Assembly (NCBI GenBank): GCA_050250875.1 | Contig: JBFWNV010000005.1 | Coordinates: 182,116 to 246,115 of the forward strand | Length of the DNA: 64,000 bases | Source: CAWAYR01 sp050250875 | GTDB taxonomy: Bacteria; Acidobacteriota; Vicinamibacteria; Vicinamibacterales; UBA2999 | Direction: 5' to 3' | In this document: piece by piece, positions 41,052 through 49,425 of the stretch | Numbering within the stretch: the stretch's first letter is position 1 | Layout: each line of letters begins with the position of its first letter | Program-made: the position numbers and the translations under genes | Notes under the pieces: model-generated | What the model was told of the DNA's origin: nothing | Database searches by the model: none | Seen by the model: the letters and a program-made list of their open reading frames with translations, nothing else

Positions 41052-41681
41052 ATGAGCACCGTATTCGTGAACATCGGCCTGAGCCTCGACGGCTACATGG
41101 CGCCGGAAGGCATGACCATGACCGATCCCGGGCACATGAACTGGGGCGAGAAATGGGCGGCGATGATGGCCTGGATCCTGAATCAGCGGTACTTCCGCGA
41201 GACCCTCACGTTAGGGCCAGGGGGAGACACCGGCCCGGTAAACGAGATGGTGCGCCACACTTTCGAGCGTACCGGCGCGCACATCATGGGCAAGCGCATG
41301 TTCGACCAGGGCGAGATCGCGTGGCCGGAAGAGGCACCGTTTCACACGCCGGTCTACGTACTCACCCATGAGAAGCGAGACCCGTGGATACGCCCCGGCG
41401 GCACGACCTTTTACTTCGTCCAGGACGGAGCCAAGCGCGCTCTGGAGTTGGCGAGGGAAGCCGCAGGCAGTCACGATGTCCGTATCTCGGGTGGCGCGGA
41501 CGTGATCCAGCAGTACCTCAGTCTGGGCGTCGTCGACGAGTTGGAGATCGCCCTTGCCCCCGTGTTGTTCGGCGGCGGGCGACGCTTGTTCGAGAATCTG
41601 CACGGGGCCTTGCCGCAGTTCCGCATCGACCGAGTGCTCGACGGCCCTGCCGCCACACACCTGCGCTATGTGCGTCAGTGA
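41052..41681 (+). CDS. RibD C-terminal/dihydrofolate-reductase-fold protein
   Basis: A 209-residue protein from ATG 41052: VFVNIGLSLDGYMAPEGMTM, AHIMGKRMFDQGE, PVYVLTHE, ISGGADVIQQYLSLGVVDELEIALAPVLFGGGRRLFE cover the RibD-C fold. It is not close to the trimethoprim-resistance DfrA/B types of mobile cassettes. No attC is recognisable after it (GCCTGACAAC at 41688 is only a faint core), so it may be chromosomal or a last, decayed cassette. The 278 bp before it hold no convincing gene. Confidence 0.85.
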   Translation: MSTVFVNIGLSLDGYMAPEGMTMTDPGHMNWGEKWAAMMAWILNQRYFRETLTLGPGGDTGPVNEMVRHTFERTGAHIMGKRMFDQGEIAWPEEAPFHTPVYVLTHEKRDPWIRPGGTTFYFVQDGAKRALELAREAAGSHDVRISGGADVIQQYLSLGVVDELEIALAPVLFGGGRRLFENLHGALPQFRIDRVLDGPAATHLRYVRQ

Positions 41682-41713
41682 GAGCGGCCTGACAACCGGG
41701 AGTCGCGCGGGCG

Positions 41714-41884
41714 TTCCTGTCCATTCCGTTGTTGGTCCTTCTCGGAGGCGACACGGTCTATGCCGTGCCACGGCCGCTCGTGACCTCGAGCCGCGTTGCC
41801 GGGTTCACGCTCAACCTCGTCGCCGGCGCCTGGGTCATGTGGCTCTATGCCGTGGTCGTCACTCGGAATGGAGCACATCGATGA
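41714..41884 (+). pseudogene. Possible C-terminal remnant of a small membrane protein
   Basis: The frame encodes two hydrophobic segments (FLSIPLLVLLGG and AGFTLNLVAGAWVMWLYAVVVT) and stops at 41884, overlapping the next start as ATGA, which suggests former translational coupling. No ATG or GTG start lies between the upstream stop (41690-41692) and the first helix; only TTG 41729 is available. It may be a truncated gene at the border of the integron. Confidence 0.35.
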
Positions 41885-42393
41885 CACGCCCGTCCAGGTC
41901 GTTCGCGGCTTTCCTCGTGGCGGCCGTCTTCGCGACCGCCTGCGGCAGGCAGGCGCCACCTGCCTCGACGACCGACCGGCCGGCGACGACGCCCCCGTTC
42001 GATCTGTCGGCCCTGCGACGGACCATCCAGGACAAGAACGATCAGTTCACGCGAGCCCATGTCGCCGGCGACGTCGCGGCGATCGACGCGATGTTCACGC
42101 GCGACGCCAAGTCGTTCCCCCCAAGCGCCGAAGCGGCGATCGGCCCGGGGGCAATCCACGACCTGACAGTGGAGTACCTGAAGTCGGGCATCAAGGAGTT
42201 CCGCGAAGAAACGGTGGACGTCTACGGGAACGACGACCTGCTGATCGATCAAGGCGACTACGTCGTGGTGTATGGTCCCGACAGCGTCGTCGAGCGCGGG
42301 AAGTACCTGAACGTCTGGAAGCAGGAGGGCGGCATCTGGAAGATTCACGCGAACATGTGGAACACCAGCGCGGCGCCAGCCGCGGCGAAATGA
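41881..42393 (+). CDS. SnoaL/DUF4440-like putative lipoprotein
   Basis: A 170-residue protein with a lipobox leader (FLVAAVFATACG). The remainder (LRRTIQDKNDQFTRAHVAGDVAAIDAMFTRDAKSFPP ... YLKSGIKEF ... YVVVYGPDSVVERGKYLNVWKQEGGIWKIHANMWN) is an NTF2-like DUF4440 domain. It is probably periplasmic. It overlaps the next gene's start by 4 bases (ATGA). Ligand unknown. Confidence 0.83.
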   Translation: MTRPSRSFAAFLVAAVFATACGRQAPPASTTDRPATTPPFDLSALRRTIQDKNDQFTRAHVAGDVAAIDAMFTRDAKSFPPSAEAAIGPGAIHDLTVEYLKSGIKEFREETVDVYGNDDLLIDQGDYVVVYGPDSVVERGKYLNVWKQEGGIWKIHANMWNTSAAPAAAK

Positions 42394-42998
42394 CCGTGGA
42401 CGTGGCGGCCGGACAGGCCGACGTGACGATGACCAGCCCCGACTCCCGCGTGACGATCCACATGGCGGCCAGCCTCGACGGGTTCATCGCCCGCGCCGAC
42501 GGGCGTGTGGACTGGATGGAGACGACGGACCGCTTCGAGGCCGGGCGGGCGATGACCCCCGAGTTCATCGCGCAGTTCCTCCAGACCATCGACTGCTACG
42601 TGATGGGCTCGCGCACGTACGAGACCGCGCTGGCCTTCGAGGCCAAGGGCCTCGGCTGGGCCTACGGCGACAAGCCGACGTTCGTCCTCACCCGTCGCGA
42701 ACTGCCGCGCACGCGCGAGAGCGTGTCGTTCCACGCCGGCGACCTCGCGGCGTTCGTGAACGGGCACCTGCGGACCATCTACCGCTCAATCTGGGTGGTG
42801 GGCGGTCCGGCCGTGTGCGGCGAGTGTCTGCGGCTGGGCCTTGTCGACGAGGTGCGGTATTCGATCGTGCCGACGGTGATTGGCGACGGGATCCGCTTCT
42901 TCGACCGCCTCGACCGGGACGTCCCGCTGCACCTGGCCGAGGTCAACGCCTACATGAACGGCATGGTCGAACTGCGCTACGAGGTGCGCCGCGCATGA
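42390..42998 (+). CDS. RibD C-terminal/dihydrofolate-reductase-fold protein
   Basis: A 202-residue protein: RVTIHMAASLDGFIARADGRVDWME, IDCYVMGSRTYETAL, KPTFVLTRREL, WVVGGPAVCGECLRLGLVDEVRYSIVPTVIGDGIRFF follow the RibD-C fold with its NADPH-binding segments. It is only distantly similar to the protein at 41052. It shares 4-base overlaps with both neighbours, so 41881-43957 is one operon. Confidence 0.88.
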   Translation: MTVDVAAGQADVTMTSPDSRVTIHMAASLDGFIARADGRVDWMETTDRFEAGRAMTPEFIAQFLQTIDCYVMGSRTYETALAFEAKGLGWAYGDKPTFVLTRRELPRTRESVSFHAGDLAAFVNGHLRTIYRSIWVVGGPAVCGECLRLGLVDEVRYSIVPTVIGDGIRFFDRLDRDVPLHLAEVNAYMNGMVELRYEVRRA

Positions 42999-43957
42999 CC
43001 GGCCTGCGGTCGACGGTATGGGTGGCCGTGTCGGCGGCGGCCCTGGCGGGCGTGGCAGCGACCGGCTACGGGTTCGAGCAGGCCGTCCCGCCCGCGCTTC
43101 GTTACCTGGGCCAGACGCCGCCGGGCGCCACGCCCGAGCGCTTCGCGCCCGGCATCGTCAGCACCGCCGCCATCGAGATCAACGCGGCGTTCCGACCGGA
43201 CTTTCGCGAGTTCTTCTTCGCGCGTCAGGTCCACGGCGTGTTCACGCTGTGGCGCTCGGCCCTCAGCGGCGACACCTGGAGCGTCCCGGAGACGGTGTCG
43301 GTGTTTCCCGGCGGGGCCGCCGGCATGGCGGTCGACATGGCCTACGCGCCGGGCGGCCGCGAGCTCTACTTCCTCGGCCGCTTCGCGCCCGGCGTCGCAC
43401 CGGACGAGGCGCCGCTCGACATCTGGATGACGCGGCGCGACGGCGTTCGATGGTCCACGGCCGAACCGGTCCCGGCCCCGGTCAGCACCGCCGCCGCAGA
43501 GTCGTATCCGACGGTGGTGGCCGACGGCAGCCTGTATTTCACGTCCGACCGCGCCGGCGGCGTCGGGGGCGCCGACATCTACCGCGCGCCCCGGTTGAGC
43601 GAAGGCCGGTTCGGCCCGCCAGTCAACATCGGCAGTCCGCCCAACTCGCGCGAGAGTGAAGGCGACACGTTCGTGTCGCCCGACGAGCGCTATCTCATCT
43701 TCTCGTCGTGGCGCGACGAGGGCGCCGGCCGCGGCGACCTCTATGTGTCGTTTCGAACCGCCGGCGCCACCTGGGGGCCGCCGGTCAGCCTGGGCGCCTC
43801 GATCAACACCTCCGACCACGAGTTCTGCCCGATCGTCACTCCCGATGGCCGGTATCTGTTCTTCTCACGGACCTACGGCGGCGGGAGCTGGGCGACCACC
43901 ACCGACGCCGACGTGTTCTGGGTGGACATCGCTGTCATCGAACGTCTGAAGCGCTGA
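42995..43957 (+). CDS. Exported PD40/WD40-like beta-propeller protein
   Basis: A 320-residue protein with a signal peptide (VWVAVSAAALAGVAATGYG). Repeated blade motifs of the TolB/PD40 type are seen: FRPDFREFFFARQV, YAPGGRELYFLGR, VADGSLYFTSDRAGG, SPDERYLIFSSWRDEG, TPDGRYLFFSRTYGG. It is a periplasmic propeller, probably a binding protein; no catalytic residues are recognised. Confidence 0.87.
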   Translation: MTGLRSTVWVAVSAAALAGVAATGYGFEQAVPPALRYLGQTPPGATPERFAPGIVSTAAIEINAAFRPDFREFFFARQVHGVFTLWRSALSGDTWSVPETVSVFPGGAAGMAVDMAYAPGGRELYFLGRFAPGVAPDEAPLDIWMTRRDGVRWSTAEPVPAPVSTAAAESYPTVVADGSLYFTSDRAGGVGGADIYRAPRLSEGRFGPPVNIGSPPNSRESEGDTFVSPDERYLIFSSWRDEGAGRGDLYVSFRTAGATWGPPVSLGASINTSDHEFCPIVTPDGRYLFFSRTYGGGSWATTTDADVFWVDIAVIERLKR

Positions 43958-44052
43958 GCGCGAACCGCAGACAGCTGGTGGCTCGCCACGAGACCCACGT
44001 CCGCGCGCACCGAGGGTGGCCTTCGCGTAGGATGTCGGACGAGGAGAACGCC

Positions 44053-44472
44053 ATGGATCACGCGGTCGCGATACGCCGGCTCTACGACCTGGTCAACAGC
44101 GGGGACATCGACGGGTTCGGGGGCCTGCTCGCCGACGATTTCGCCGAGCGCGAAGAGCTGCCCGGATTGCCGCCGACCAAGGCCGGGACGCTCGACTACT
44201 TCCGCCTGTTGCGGACGGCCTTTCCCGACCTGCGCATGGTGCCCGAGGACGTGATCGCCGCGGGCGACAAGGCGGTGGCGCGCGTGCGCGTCAGCGGCAC
44301 GCATCAGGGGCCCTTCATGGGCATGGCCGCCACCGGCCGGCGCGTCAACGTGCAGATCGTCGACATCATCCGGTTCGGCGACGACGGGCTGGCCCGCGAG
44401 CACTGGGGCGTCGTCGACCAGCTGGCGATGATGCAGCAACTCGGCGCGATCCCGGCGGCGCCTCCGGCATAG
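44053..44472 (+). CDS. SnoaL-like ester cyclase family protein
   Basis: A 139-residue NTF2-fold protein: AIRRLYDLVNSGDIDGFGGLLADDF, FRLLRTAFPDLRMVPEDVIAAGDKAVARVRVSGTHQGPFMGMAATGRRV (shown in part), IVDIIRFGDDGLAREHWGVVD. This is the SnoaL/ester-cyclase pattern. I take ATG 44053, with GAGGAG (44041-44046) 6 bases before it; an earlier ATG at 44032 has no such site. Cytoplasmic, substrate unknown. Confidence 0.85.
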   Translation: MDHAVAIRRLYDLVNSGDIDGFGGLLADDFAEREELPGLPPTKAGTLDYFRLLRTAFPDLRMVPEDVIAAGDKAVARVRVSGTHQGPFMGMAATGRRVNVQIVDIIRFGDDGLAREHWGVVDQLAMMQQLGAIPAAPPA

Positions 44473-44687
44473 CCCGGGCGCGGCCGACCGCCGCTACCTC
44501 GGCCATGAGGACCTGGCCGGCGCGGCGCCAGGCTTGCCGCCGACCATGCGCCTGGCCCGGGCCAGGACGTGGTGCCCGGCTGGCGCCTCAGCCTCGCGCG
44601 CAGCCGCTCCGCTGAAACCGATCGATGCCTAGAATAGACGCTGCTGTCGGCGGGCGCTCCGCCCGGGGACGGCGGCAGGAGGTCGCA

Positions 44688-45287
44688 ATGAAGGGTATTG
44701 CTCTGTTCGTGATGGGTGTGATGGTGGGCGCGATGGCGCCGCTGGTGCAGGGACAGGCCGGCCGCACACCGCCGCCACCGCCGCCGGCCCTCGAGCCCGG
44801 GGCTTCGCAGGCCGACGTGGACACGGCGCTCGTCGCCGCTCCCAACAGCCAGCGCGACCAGGCCACCGTGGTGAAGTGGAAGAAGGACTTCACCTACGAC
44901 ACGCTGCGCAAGGGCACCAACCAGCTGGTCTGCTACGACCGCTCGGGCTTTCCGCAGCAGCAGCCGTTCTCGGTGCAGTGCACCAGCCTGGCCAACCTGC
45001 CGCGCGTGGCGCAGAACCTGAAGGCCGAGGCCTCGGGCGATCGCAAGGCGTCGGAGGCGATGCTGCAGGAGATGGAGAAGGCCGGCACGCGCATCAAGCC
45101 CGAGTACGGCTCGATGTGGCACAGCGTGGCCGGCAAGGACCGCGCCAGCGCCACGCGGCACCACCAGATGATCGCCGTGCCCGGCGCCACGACCCAGTCC
45201 ACGGGCCTGCCCGAGAACGGCCGCCAGGGCGGTGCCTGGATCATGAACGCCGGCACGTCCACCGCGCACGTCATGATGCCCAGCTAG
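44688..45287 (+). CDS. Exported hypothetical protein
   Basis: A 199-residue protein with a signal peptide (GIALFVMGVMVGAMAPLVQG) followed by a Pro run. The middle (VVKWKKDFTYDTLRKGTNQLVCYDRSG) and the Asn/His-rich end have no motif I recognise; two Cys may pair. AGGAGG is placed 5 bases before ATG 44688, one of the stronger ribosome sites here. TAGAAT at 44632-44637 may be its -10. Confidence 0.75.
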   Translation: MKGIALFVMGVMVGAMAPLVQGQAGRTPPPPPPALEPGASQADVDTALVAAPNSQRDQATVVKWKKDFTYDTLRKGTNQLVCYDRSGFPQQQPFSVQCTSLANLPRVAQNLKAEASGDRKASEAMLQEMEKAGTRIKPEYGSMWHSVAGKDRASATRHHQMIAVPGATTQSTGLPENGRQGGAWIMNAGTSTAHVMMPS

Positions 45288-45302
45288 CCGGGCCGCGGCG
45301 CG

Positions 45303-46223
45303 ATGGAGGCGCGACACGTCATCGGGGGGCGGCGCGGCACGCGCCGCCTGGCGACGGCGCGCCTGGCGGTGGCCGTGCTCGCCGGCGTCGTGGCCGGCTG
45401 CGCGGCCGACCGGCCAGCGCCGGTGGCCCCCAGTGCTCCGGCCGAGGACCGCCGGCCGGTCGTCGTCCAAGGCGCCATGCCGGTGGAGACCGAGCGCTTC
45501 ATCGGCCGGCTCGCCGAGGTGCGCGCCGAGACCATCGGCAGCTGGACGTTCTGGCACGGCCGGCTCGACGGCTATCCGGTGATCGTCTCGCGGACGCAGA
45601 AAGGCATGGCCAGCGTCGCGGCGGCGACCACGCTCGCCGCCGAACGTTACCGGCCGGCGGCGATCGTCAACCAGGGCACCGCCGGTGGCCACGACCCGGC
45701 GCTGCAGGTGTACGACATCGTCGTCGGCCGCGCCGCGGTCAACCTCGGCGCCTTCAAGACCGCCTACCGCCGGCCGGGGCAGGGCAGCAACCCGCTCGAG
45801 TGGACGCCGCTCGATCTGCTGGCGTCGGCGGGAAGCGCGGCAGAGGATCCGAACGCGCGCACGATGCGGCGCTTCGCGGCCGACGGCGGCCTGCTGGCCG
45901 CGGCGGAGCGCGCCGCGCCGCTCTACCAGCGCGGCCGGGTGGTCACCGGCGTGATCGGCTCGGCCGACGTCTGGAACAGCGAGATCGATCGCATCGCCCA
46001 CTTCCGCCGCCAGTTCGAGACTTCGGTCGAGGAGATGGAGACCGCGTCAGCGGCCCAGGTCGCCTCGGCCTTCCAGATTCCGTTCCTCGGTGTGCGCGTG
46101 CTCTCCAACAACATCACCAACGACGGCGCCTACGACGGCCGGACCGGCGACGCCTGCCAGGACTTCGTCTACGAGGTCGTCCGCGCCTACATCGGCGCCA
46201 CCCTGGCGGCCGCCCGCCCGTGA
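45303..46223 (+). CDS. Exported MTA/SAH-nucleosidase-fold lipoprotein
   Basis: A 306-residue protein with a lipoprotein leader (VAVLAGVVAGCAAD). The phosphorylase/nucleosidase fold is clear: PVIVSRTQKGMASVAAATTLAAE, AAIVNQGTAGG, YDIVVGRAAVN and EEMETASAAQVASAFQIPFLGVRVLSNN. The Glu of EMET binds the ribose. In MTA/SAH nucleosidases the catalytic Asp follows in SD; here the position reads SNN, so the reaction may be changed or lost. Export of this fold is unusual. Confidence 0.83.
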   Translation: MEARHVIGGRRGTRRLATARLAVAVLAGVVAGCAADRPAPVAPSAPAEDRRPVVVQGAMPVETERFIGRLAEVRAETIGSWTFWHGRLDGYPVIVSRTQKGMASVAAATTLAAERYRPAAIVNQGTAGGHDPALQVYDIVVGRAAVNLGAFKTAYRRPGQGSNPLEWTPLDLLASAGSAAEDPNARTMRRFAADGGLLAAAERAAPLYQRGRVVTGVIGSADVWNSEIDRIAHFRRQFETSVEEMETASAAQVASAFQIPFLGVRVLSNNITNDGAYDGRTGDACQDFVYEVVRAYIGATLAAARP

Positions 46224-46235
46224 GATGAGCGCAGG

Positions 46236-47441
46236 ATGAGCGCGACGATCCACGACGCGGCCAGCCGCGGCGACGCCGCGACGGTGCGGCGGCTGCTCGC
46301 CGCCGAGCCCGGGCTGGCCCGGCAGCGCGACGCCGTCAACGGCTGGGATCCGCTGACGCACCTGTGTTTCGCCGAGGGTCTGCGCCGCGACCCGGCGCGG
46401 GCCGCGGCCTACCTCGACGCCGCCCGGGCGCTGCTCGACGTCGGCGCCAACGCCAACACCGGGTTCATGAAGGGCGCCGTCTTCGAGACGGTGCTCTACG
46501 GCGCGGCCGGCATCGCCCACGACGCGCCGCTGACGGCACTGCTCCTCGCCCACGGCGCCGACCCCAACGACGACGAGGTCACGTACCACACCCCGGAAAC
46601 GCACGACAACGCCGCCCTGCGCGCCCTGCTCGCCTCGGATCGGCTCACCGCCGACAGCCTGGCGGCGATGCTGCTGCGCAAGTGCGACTGGCACGACGAC
46701 GAGGGCGTGGCGTTGCTCCTCGAGCGGGGCGCCGATCCGAACCGGCCGACGCGCTGGGGCTACACCGCTCTGCACCAGGCGATCCGGCGCGACAACCGGA
46801 TCGCGATCGTCGCCCGCCTGCTCGACGACGGCGCCGATCCGGCGATCGAGGCGCACGGCCGGTCGGGGATGGCGCGGGCGGCCTGGGACGGCCGCGCCGA
46901 CGTGCTGCGGCTGTTCCTCGAGCGGGGGAGCCGGCTGGCGCTGCGCGGCGCCGAGCAGTTGATCGCCGCCTGCGCGCTCGACGACGCCGACCTGGTGCGC
47001 GGGTTCGCGCACGACCCCGCGCTGGTCACGGCGGTCCTCGACCGGCAGGCCGAGGTGCTCGGCGAGTTCGCCGGCATCGGCAACACCGCCGGGCTGGCCC
47101 ATCTGCTGAATCTCGGCGCCGACATCGACGCCGCCAGCGCCGATGACGACGGCTACTGGCGCCTCGCCGCCGGCAGCACCGCCCTGCACGTCGCGGCCTG
47201 GCGTATGCGCCACGACACCGTGCGGTTTCTCATCGCCCGCGGCGCACCGGTGGACGGGCGCGACGCCGAGGGCCGCACCGCCCTGATGCTCGCGGTCCGC
47301 GCCTGCGTCGACTCCCACTGGCAGGGCGCCCGCTCCCCCGAGTCGGTGGCGGCCCTGCTGGCCGCCGGCGCGTCGGCCGACGGCGTGTCGCTGCCCACCG
47401 GGTACGGCGCGATCGACGAGCTGCTCGCCGCCGCGCGGTGA
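46236..47441 (+). CDS. Ankyrin-repeat protein
   Basis: A 401-residue cytoplasmic protein made almost wholly of ankyrin repeats of ~33 residues: IHDAASRGDAATVRRLLAAEPGL, LTALLLAHGADPNDD, GVALLLERGADPNRPTRWGYTALHQAIR, NTAGLAHLLNLGADIDAASADDDGYW, STALHVAAWRMRHDTVRFLIARGAPV. It has no other domain and no leader. A protein-binding role is likely. It follows the nucleosidase-like gene by 12 bases. Confidence 0.92.
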   Translation: MSATIHDAASRGDAATVRRLLAAEPGLARQRDAVNGWDPLTHLCFAEGLRRDPARAAAYLDAARALLDVGANANTGFMKGAVFETVLYGAAGIAHDAPLTALLLAHGADPNDDEVTYHTPETHDNAALRALLASDRLTADSLAAMLLRKCDWHDDEGVALLLERGADPNRPTRWGYTALHQAIRRDNRIAIVARLLDDGADPAIEAHGRSGMARAAWDGRADVLRLFLERGSRLALRGAEQLIAACALDDADLVRGFAHDPALVTAVLDRQAEVLGEFAGIGNTAGLAHLLNLGADIDAASADDDGYWRLAAGSTALHVAAWRMRHDTVRFLIARGAPVDGRDAEGRTALMLAVRACVDSHWQGARSPESVAALLAAGASADGVSLPTGYGAIDELLAAAR

Positions 47442-47505
47442 GCCGGGTCGCATAGAATCGCGCCGTCACGCCTGGCGGCGGCAGCCGTCGGGGGAGGAGG
47501 GTGCG

Positions 47506-48435
47506 ATGCGTGCGGCCATGCTGATCGCGAGTGCCACCTTGGCGGCGGCCCCGGCGGCGGCCCAGCCGCCGGAGGTGGCCACCACCGTGGCCTTCACCGA
47601 GGGCCCGACCGTCGATCGCGACGGCGCCGTGTACTTCACCGAGATCATCACCCAGCGGATCATGCGGCTCGGCGCCGACGGGGTCCTCACCACGTTCCGC
47701 GAGCGCAGCAACGCCGCCAACGGGCTGCTGATCGACCCGCAGGGCCGGCTCATCGCCTGCGAAGGCGCGGCGTTCGAACGGCCCGGCGTGAAGGTCAGCG
47801 GCATCCCGCGCGTGACCCGCACCGACCTCCGGACCGGCCAGGTCGAGGTGCTCGCCGACGCCTACGAGGGCCAACCGCTGGTCGGGCCCAACGACGTGAC
47901 CATCGACGGCCAGGGCCGCCTCTACTTCACCGAGCTGAACGGCGCCGCCGTGTACCGCATCGACGGGCCGGGGAAGATCGCCCGCATCCTCGCCGCGCCC
48001 GACGTCCAGCGGCCGAACGGGATCCAGATTTCGCCCGACGATCGCACCCTCTATCTGGTGGAGGCCAACGGCGCCACGGGCGGGGCGCGGTTGATCCGCC
48101 GCTACGACCTGCAGCCCGACGGCACCGTCCGCAACATGCGCGTGCACTACGACTTCTCTCCGGGCCGCAGCGCCGACGGCATGAGCATCGACCGCGACGG
48201 CAACCTCTACGCGGCGGCGGGGATGAACCAGCTGCGCGGCACCGCCGAGACGCTGGCCACGAAGACCGGGGTCTACGTCATCTCCCCGGCGGGGACCCTG
48301 GTGAAGTTCATCCCGATCGCCGAGGACTACATCACCAACACCGCCTTCGGCGGCCCCGACATGCGGACGCTCTACGTCACCGCCGGCAAGACCCTCTACA
48401 AGGTGCGGACCGACGTGCCGGGTCTGCCACGCTGA
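47506..48435 (+). CDS. SMP-30/gluconolactonase-family exported beta-propeller
   Basis: A 309-residue protein with a short signal peptide (MLIASATLAAAPAAAQ). Features of the SMP-30 family include FTEGPTVDRDGAVYFTEI (metal Glu near the start), GPNDVTIDGQGRLYFTEL (metal Asn), RPNGIQISPDDRTLYLVEA and SADGMSIDRDGNLYAAA (metal Asp). It probably opens sugar lactones in the periplasm using Ca or Zn. AGGAGG lies about 6 bases before ATG 47506. Confidence 0.9.
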   Translation: MRAAMLIASATLAAAPAAAQPPEVATTVAFTEGPTVDRDGAVYFTEIITQRIMRLGADGVLTTFRERSNAANGLLIDPQGRLIACEGAAFERPGVKVSGIPRVTRTDLRTGQVEVLADAYEGQPLVGPNDVTIDGQGRLYFTELNGAAVYRIDGPGKIARILAAPDVQRPNGIQISPDDRTLYLVEANGATGGARLIRRYDLQPDGTVRNMRVHYDFSPGRSADGMSIDRDGNLYAAAGMNQLRGTAETLATKTGVYVISPAGTLVKFIPIAEDYITNTAFGGPDMRTLYVTAGKTLYKVRTDVPGLPR

Positions 48436-48442
48436 GCCGCAC

Positions 48443-48787
48443 ATGCCGTGGCTGTTCTCGTACGGCACGCTGCAGGAGCCGCGCGTGCAGCGCGACACGT
48501 TCGGCCGCCTCCTCGACGGCCGGCCCGACGTCCTGGCCGGCTTCGCTCGCGGCCAGGTGCCGATCGCCGAACCGGCGCAGCAGACGGCCAGCGGCCGCAC
48601 CCACTACGACAACGTCGTGCCGACGGGCCGACCGACCGACCGTGTCGCCGGGCTGGCCCTCGACGTGACCGACGCCGAACTGCTCCAGGCCGACGAGTAC
48701 GAGCGTGACGCCGACTACGGGCGCCAGGAGGTCACGCTCGAATCCGGCCGCCGCGCGTGGGTCTACCGGGCGCGTCACGCATCCTGA
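48443..48787 (+). CDS. Gamma-glutamylcyclotransferase-like (AIG2/GGACT) protein
   Basis: A 114-residue protein: LFSYGTLQEPRVQRDTFGRLLDG (the YGTL substrate loop), VAGLALDVTDAELLQADEYERDADY, where the Glu of ADEYE is the catalytic acid. The fold and length match the small GGACT/AIG2 enzymes acting on gamma-glutamyl amines. It starts 7 bases after the lactonase stop. Confidence 0.9.
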   Translation: MPWLFSYGTLQEPRVQRDTFGRLLDGRPDVLAGFARGQVPIAEPAQQTASGRTHYDNVVPTGRPTDRVAGLALDVTDAELLQADEYERDADYGRQEVTLESGRRAWVYRARHAS

Positions 48788-48835
48788 GATGCCCGGCACG
48801 CATGGCGCCGCCGCGGGCGCTAAGCTGGCGGCACC

Positions 48836-49381
48836 ATGAGCTTCGACCTTCGCGACGCGATCGCCGTCCTCCAGCGCACGCCGGCCAGTCTCGATGCGCT
48901 GCTGCGCGGCCTCGACGACGGCTGGACCCGCGCCACCGAGGGCCCGGACACGTTCAGCCCGTTCGACGTCGTCGGCCATCTCATCGACGGCGAAGAGACC
49001 GACTGGATTCCGCGGGCCCGGATCGTGCTGGCCGGCGATCCCGCCGCGCCCTTTGCGCCCTACGACCGGTTCCGCCACGTCGCCCGCAACCGCGATCGCC
49101 CGCTGGCGGCGCTGCTCGACGAGTTCGCGGCGCTGCGGGCGGCCAGCCTGGCGACGCTCGATGGCTGGTCGCTCACCGCGGCGCACCTGGATCTCCAGGC
49201 GACCCATCCGCGGCTCGGGCGCGTCACGCTCCGCCAGCTGCTGGCGGCGTGGGTCGTGCACGACCTCGGCCACGTCGCCCAGGTGACGCGGGTGATGGCC
49301 AAGCGCTACCGCGACGACATCGGCCCGTGGGCGCGCTTCCTGCCGGTGGTCACCGATCGGCCGGCGCCGGCGTCGAACTGA
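48836..49381 (+). CDS. DinB-family (DUF664-like) protein
   Basis: A 181-residue four-helix protein with the DinB metal His positions: FDVVGHLIDGEETDW, TLRQLLAAWVVHDLGHVAQVTRVM. Members bind a divalent metal; many act as thiol-dependent transferases, e.g. with bacillithiol. TAAGCT lies 9 bases before ATG 48836. Confidence 0.88.
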   Translation: MSFDLRDAIAVLQRTPASLDALLRGLDDGWTRATEGPDTFSPFDVVGHLIDGEETDWIPRARIVLAGDPAAPFAPYDRFRHVARNRDRPLAALLDEFAALRAASLATLDGWSLTAAHLDLQATHPRLGRVTLRQLLAAWVVHDLGHVAQVTRVMAKRYRDDIGPWARFLPVVTDRPAPASN

Positions 49382-49425
49382 CGGGCGCGACCCGGGGCGA
49401 CACCGCCCGTGCCACAATCCGGCGC

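Noticed and set aside
40797..41371. Long plus-strand frame from 40797 running antiphase through the RibD-C gene
   Set aside because: The later part is an out-of-frame reading of a well-supported gene and the first part has no recognised features.
41052..41681. Trimethoprim-resistance dfr cassette
   Set aside because: The protein is of the RibD C-terminal type, not close to DfrA or DfrB, and no usable attC follows it.
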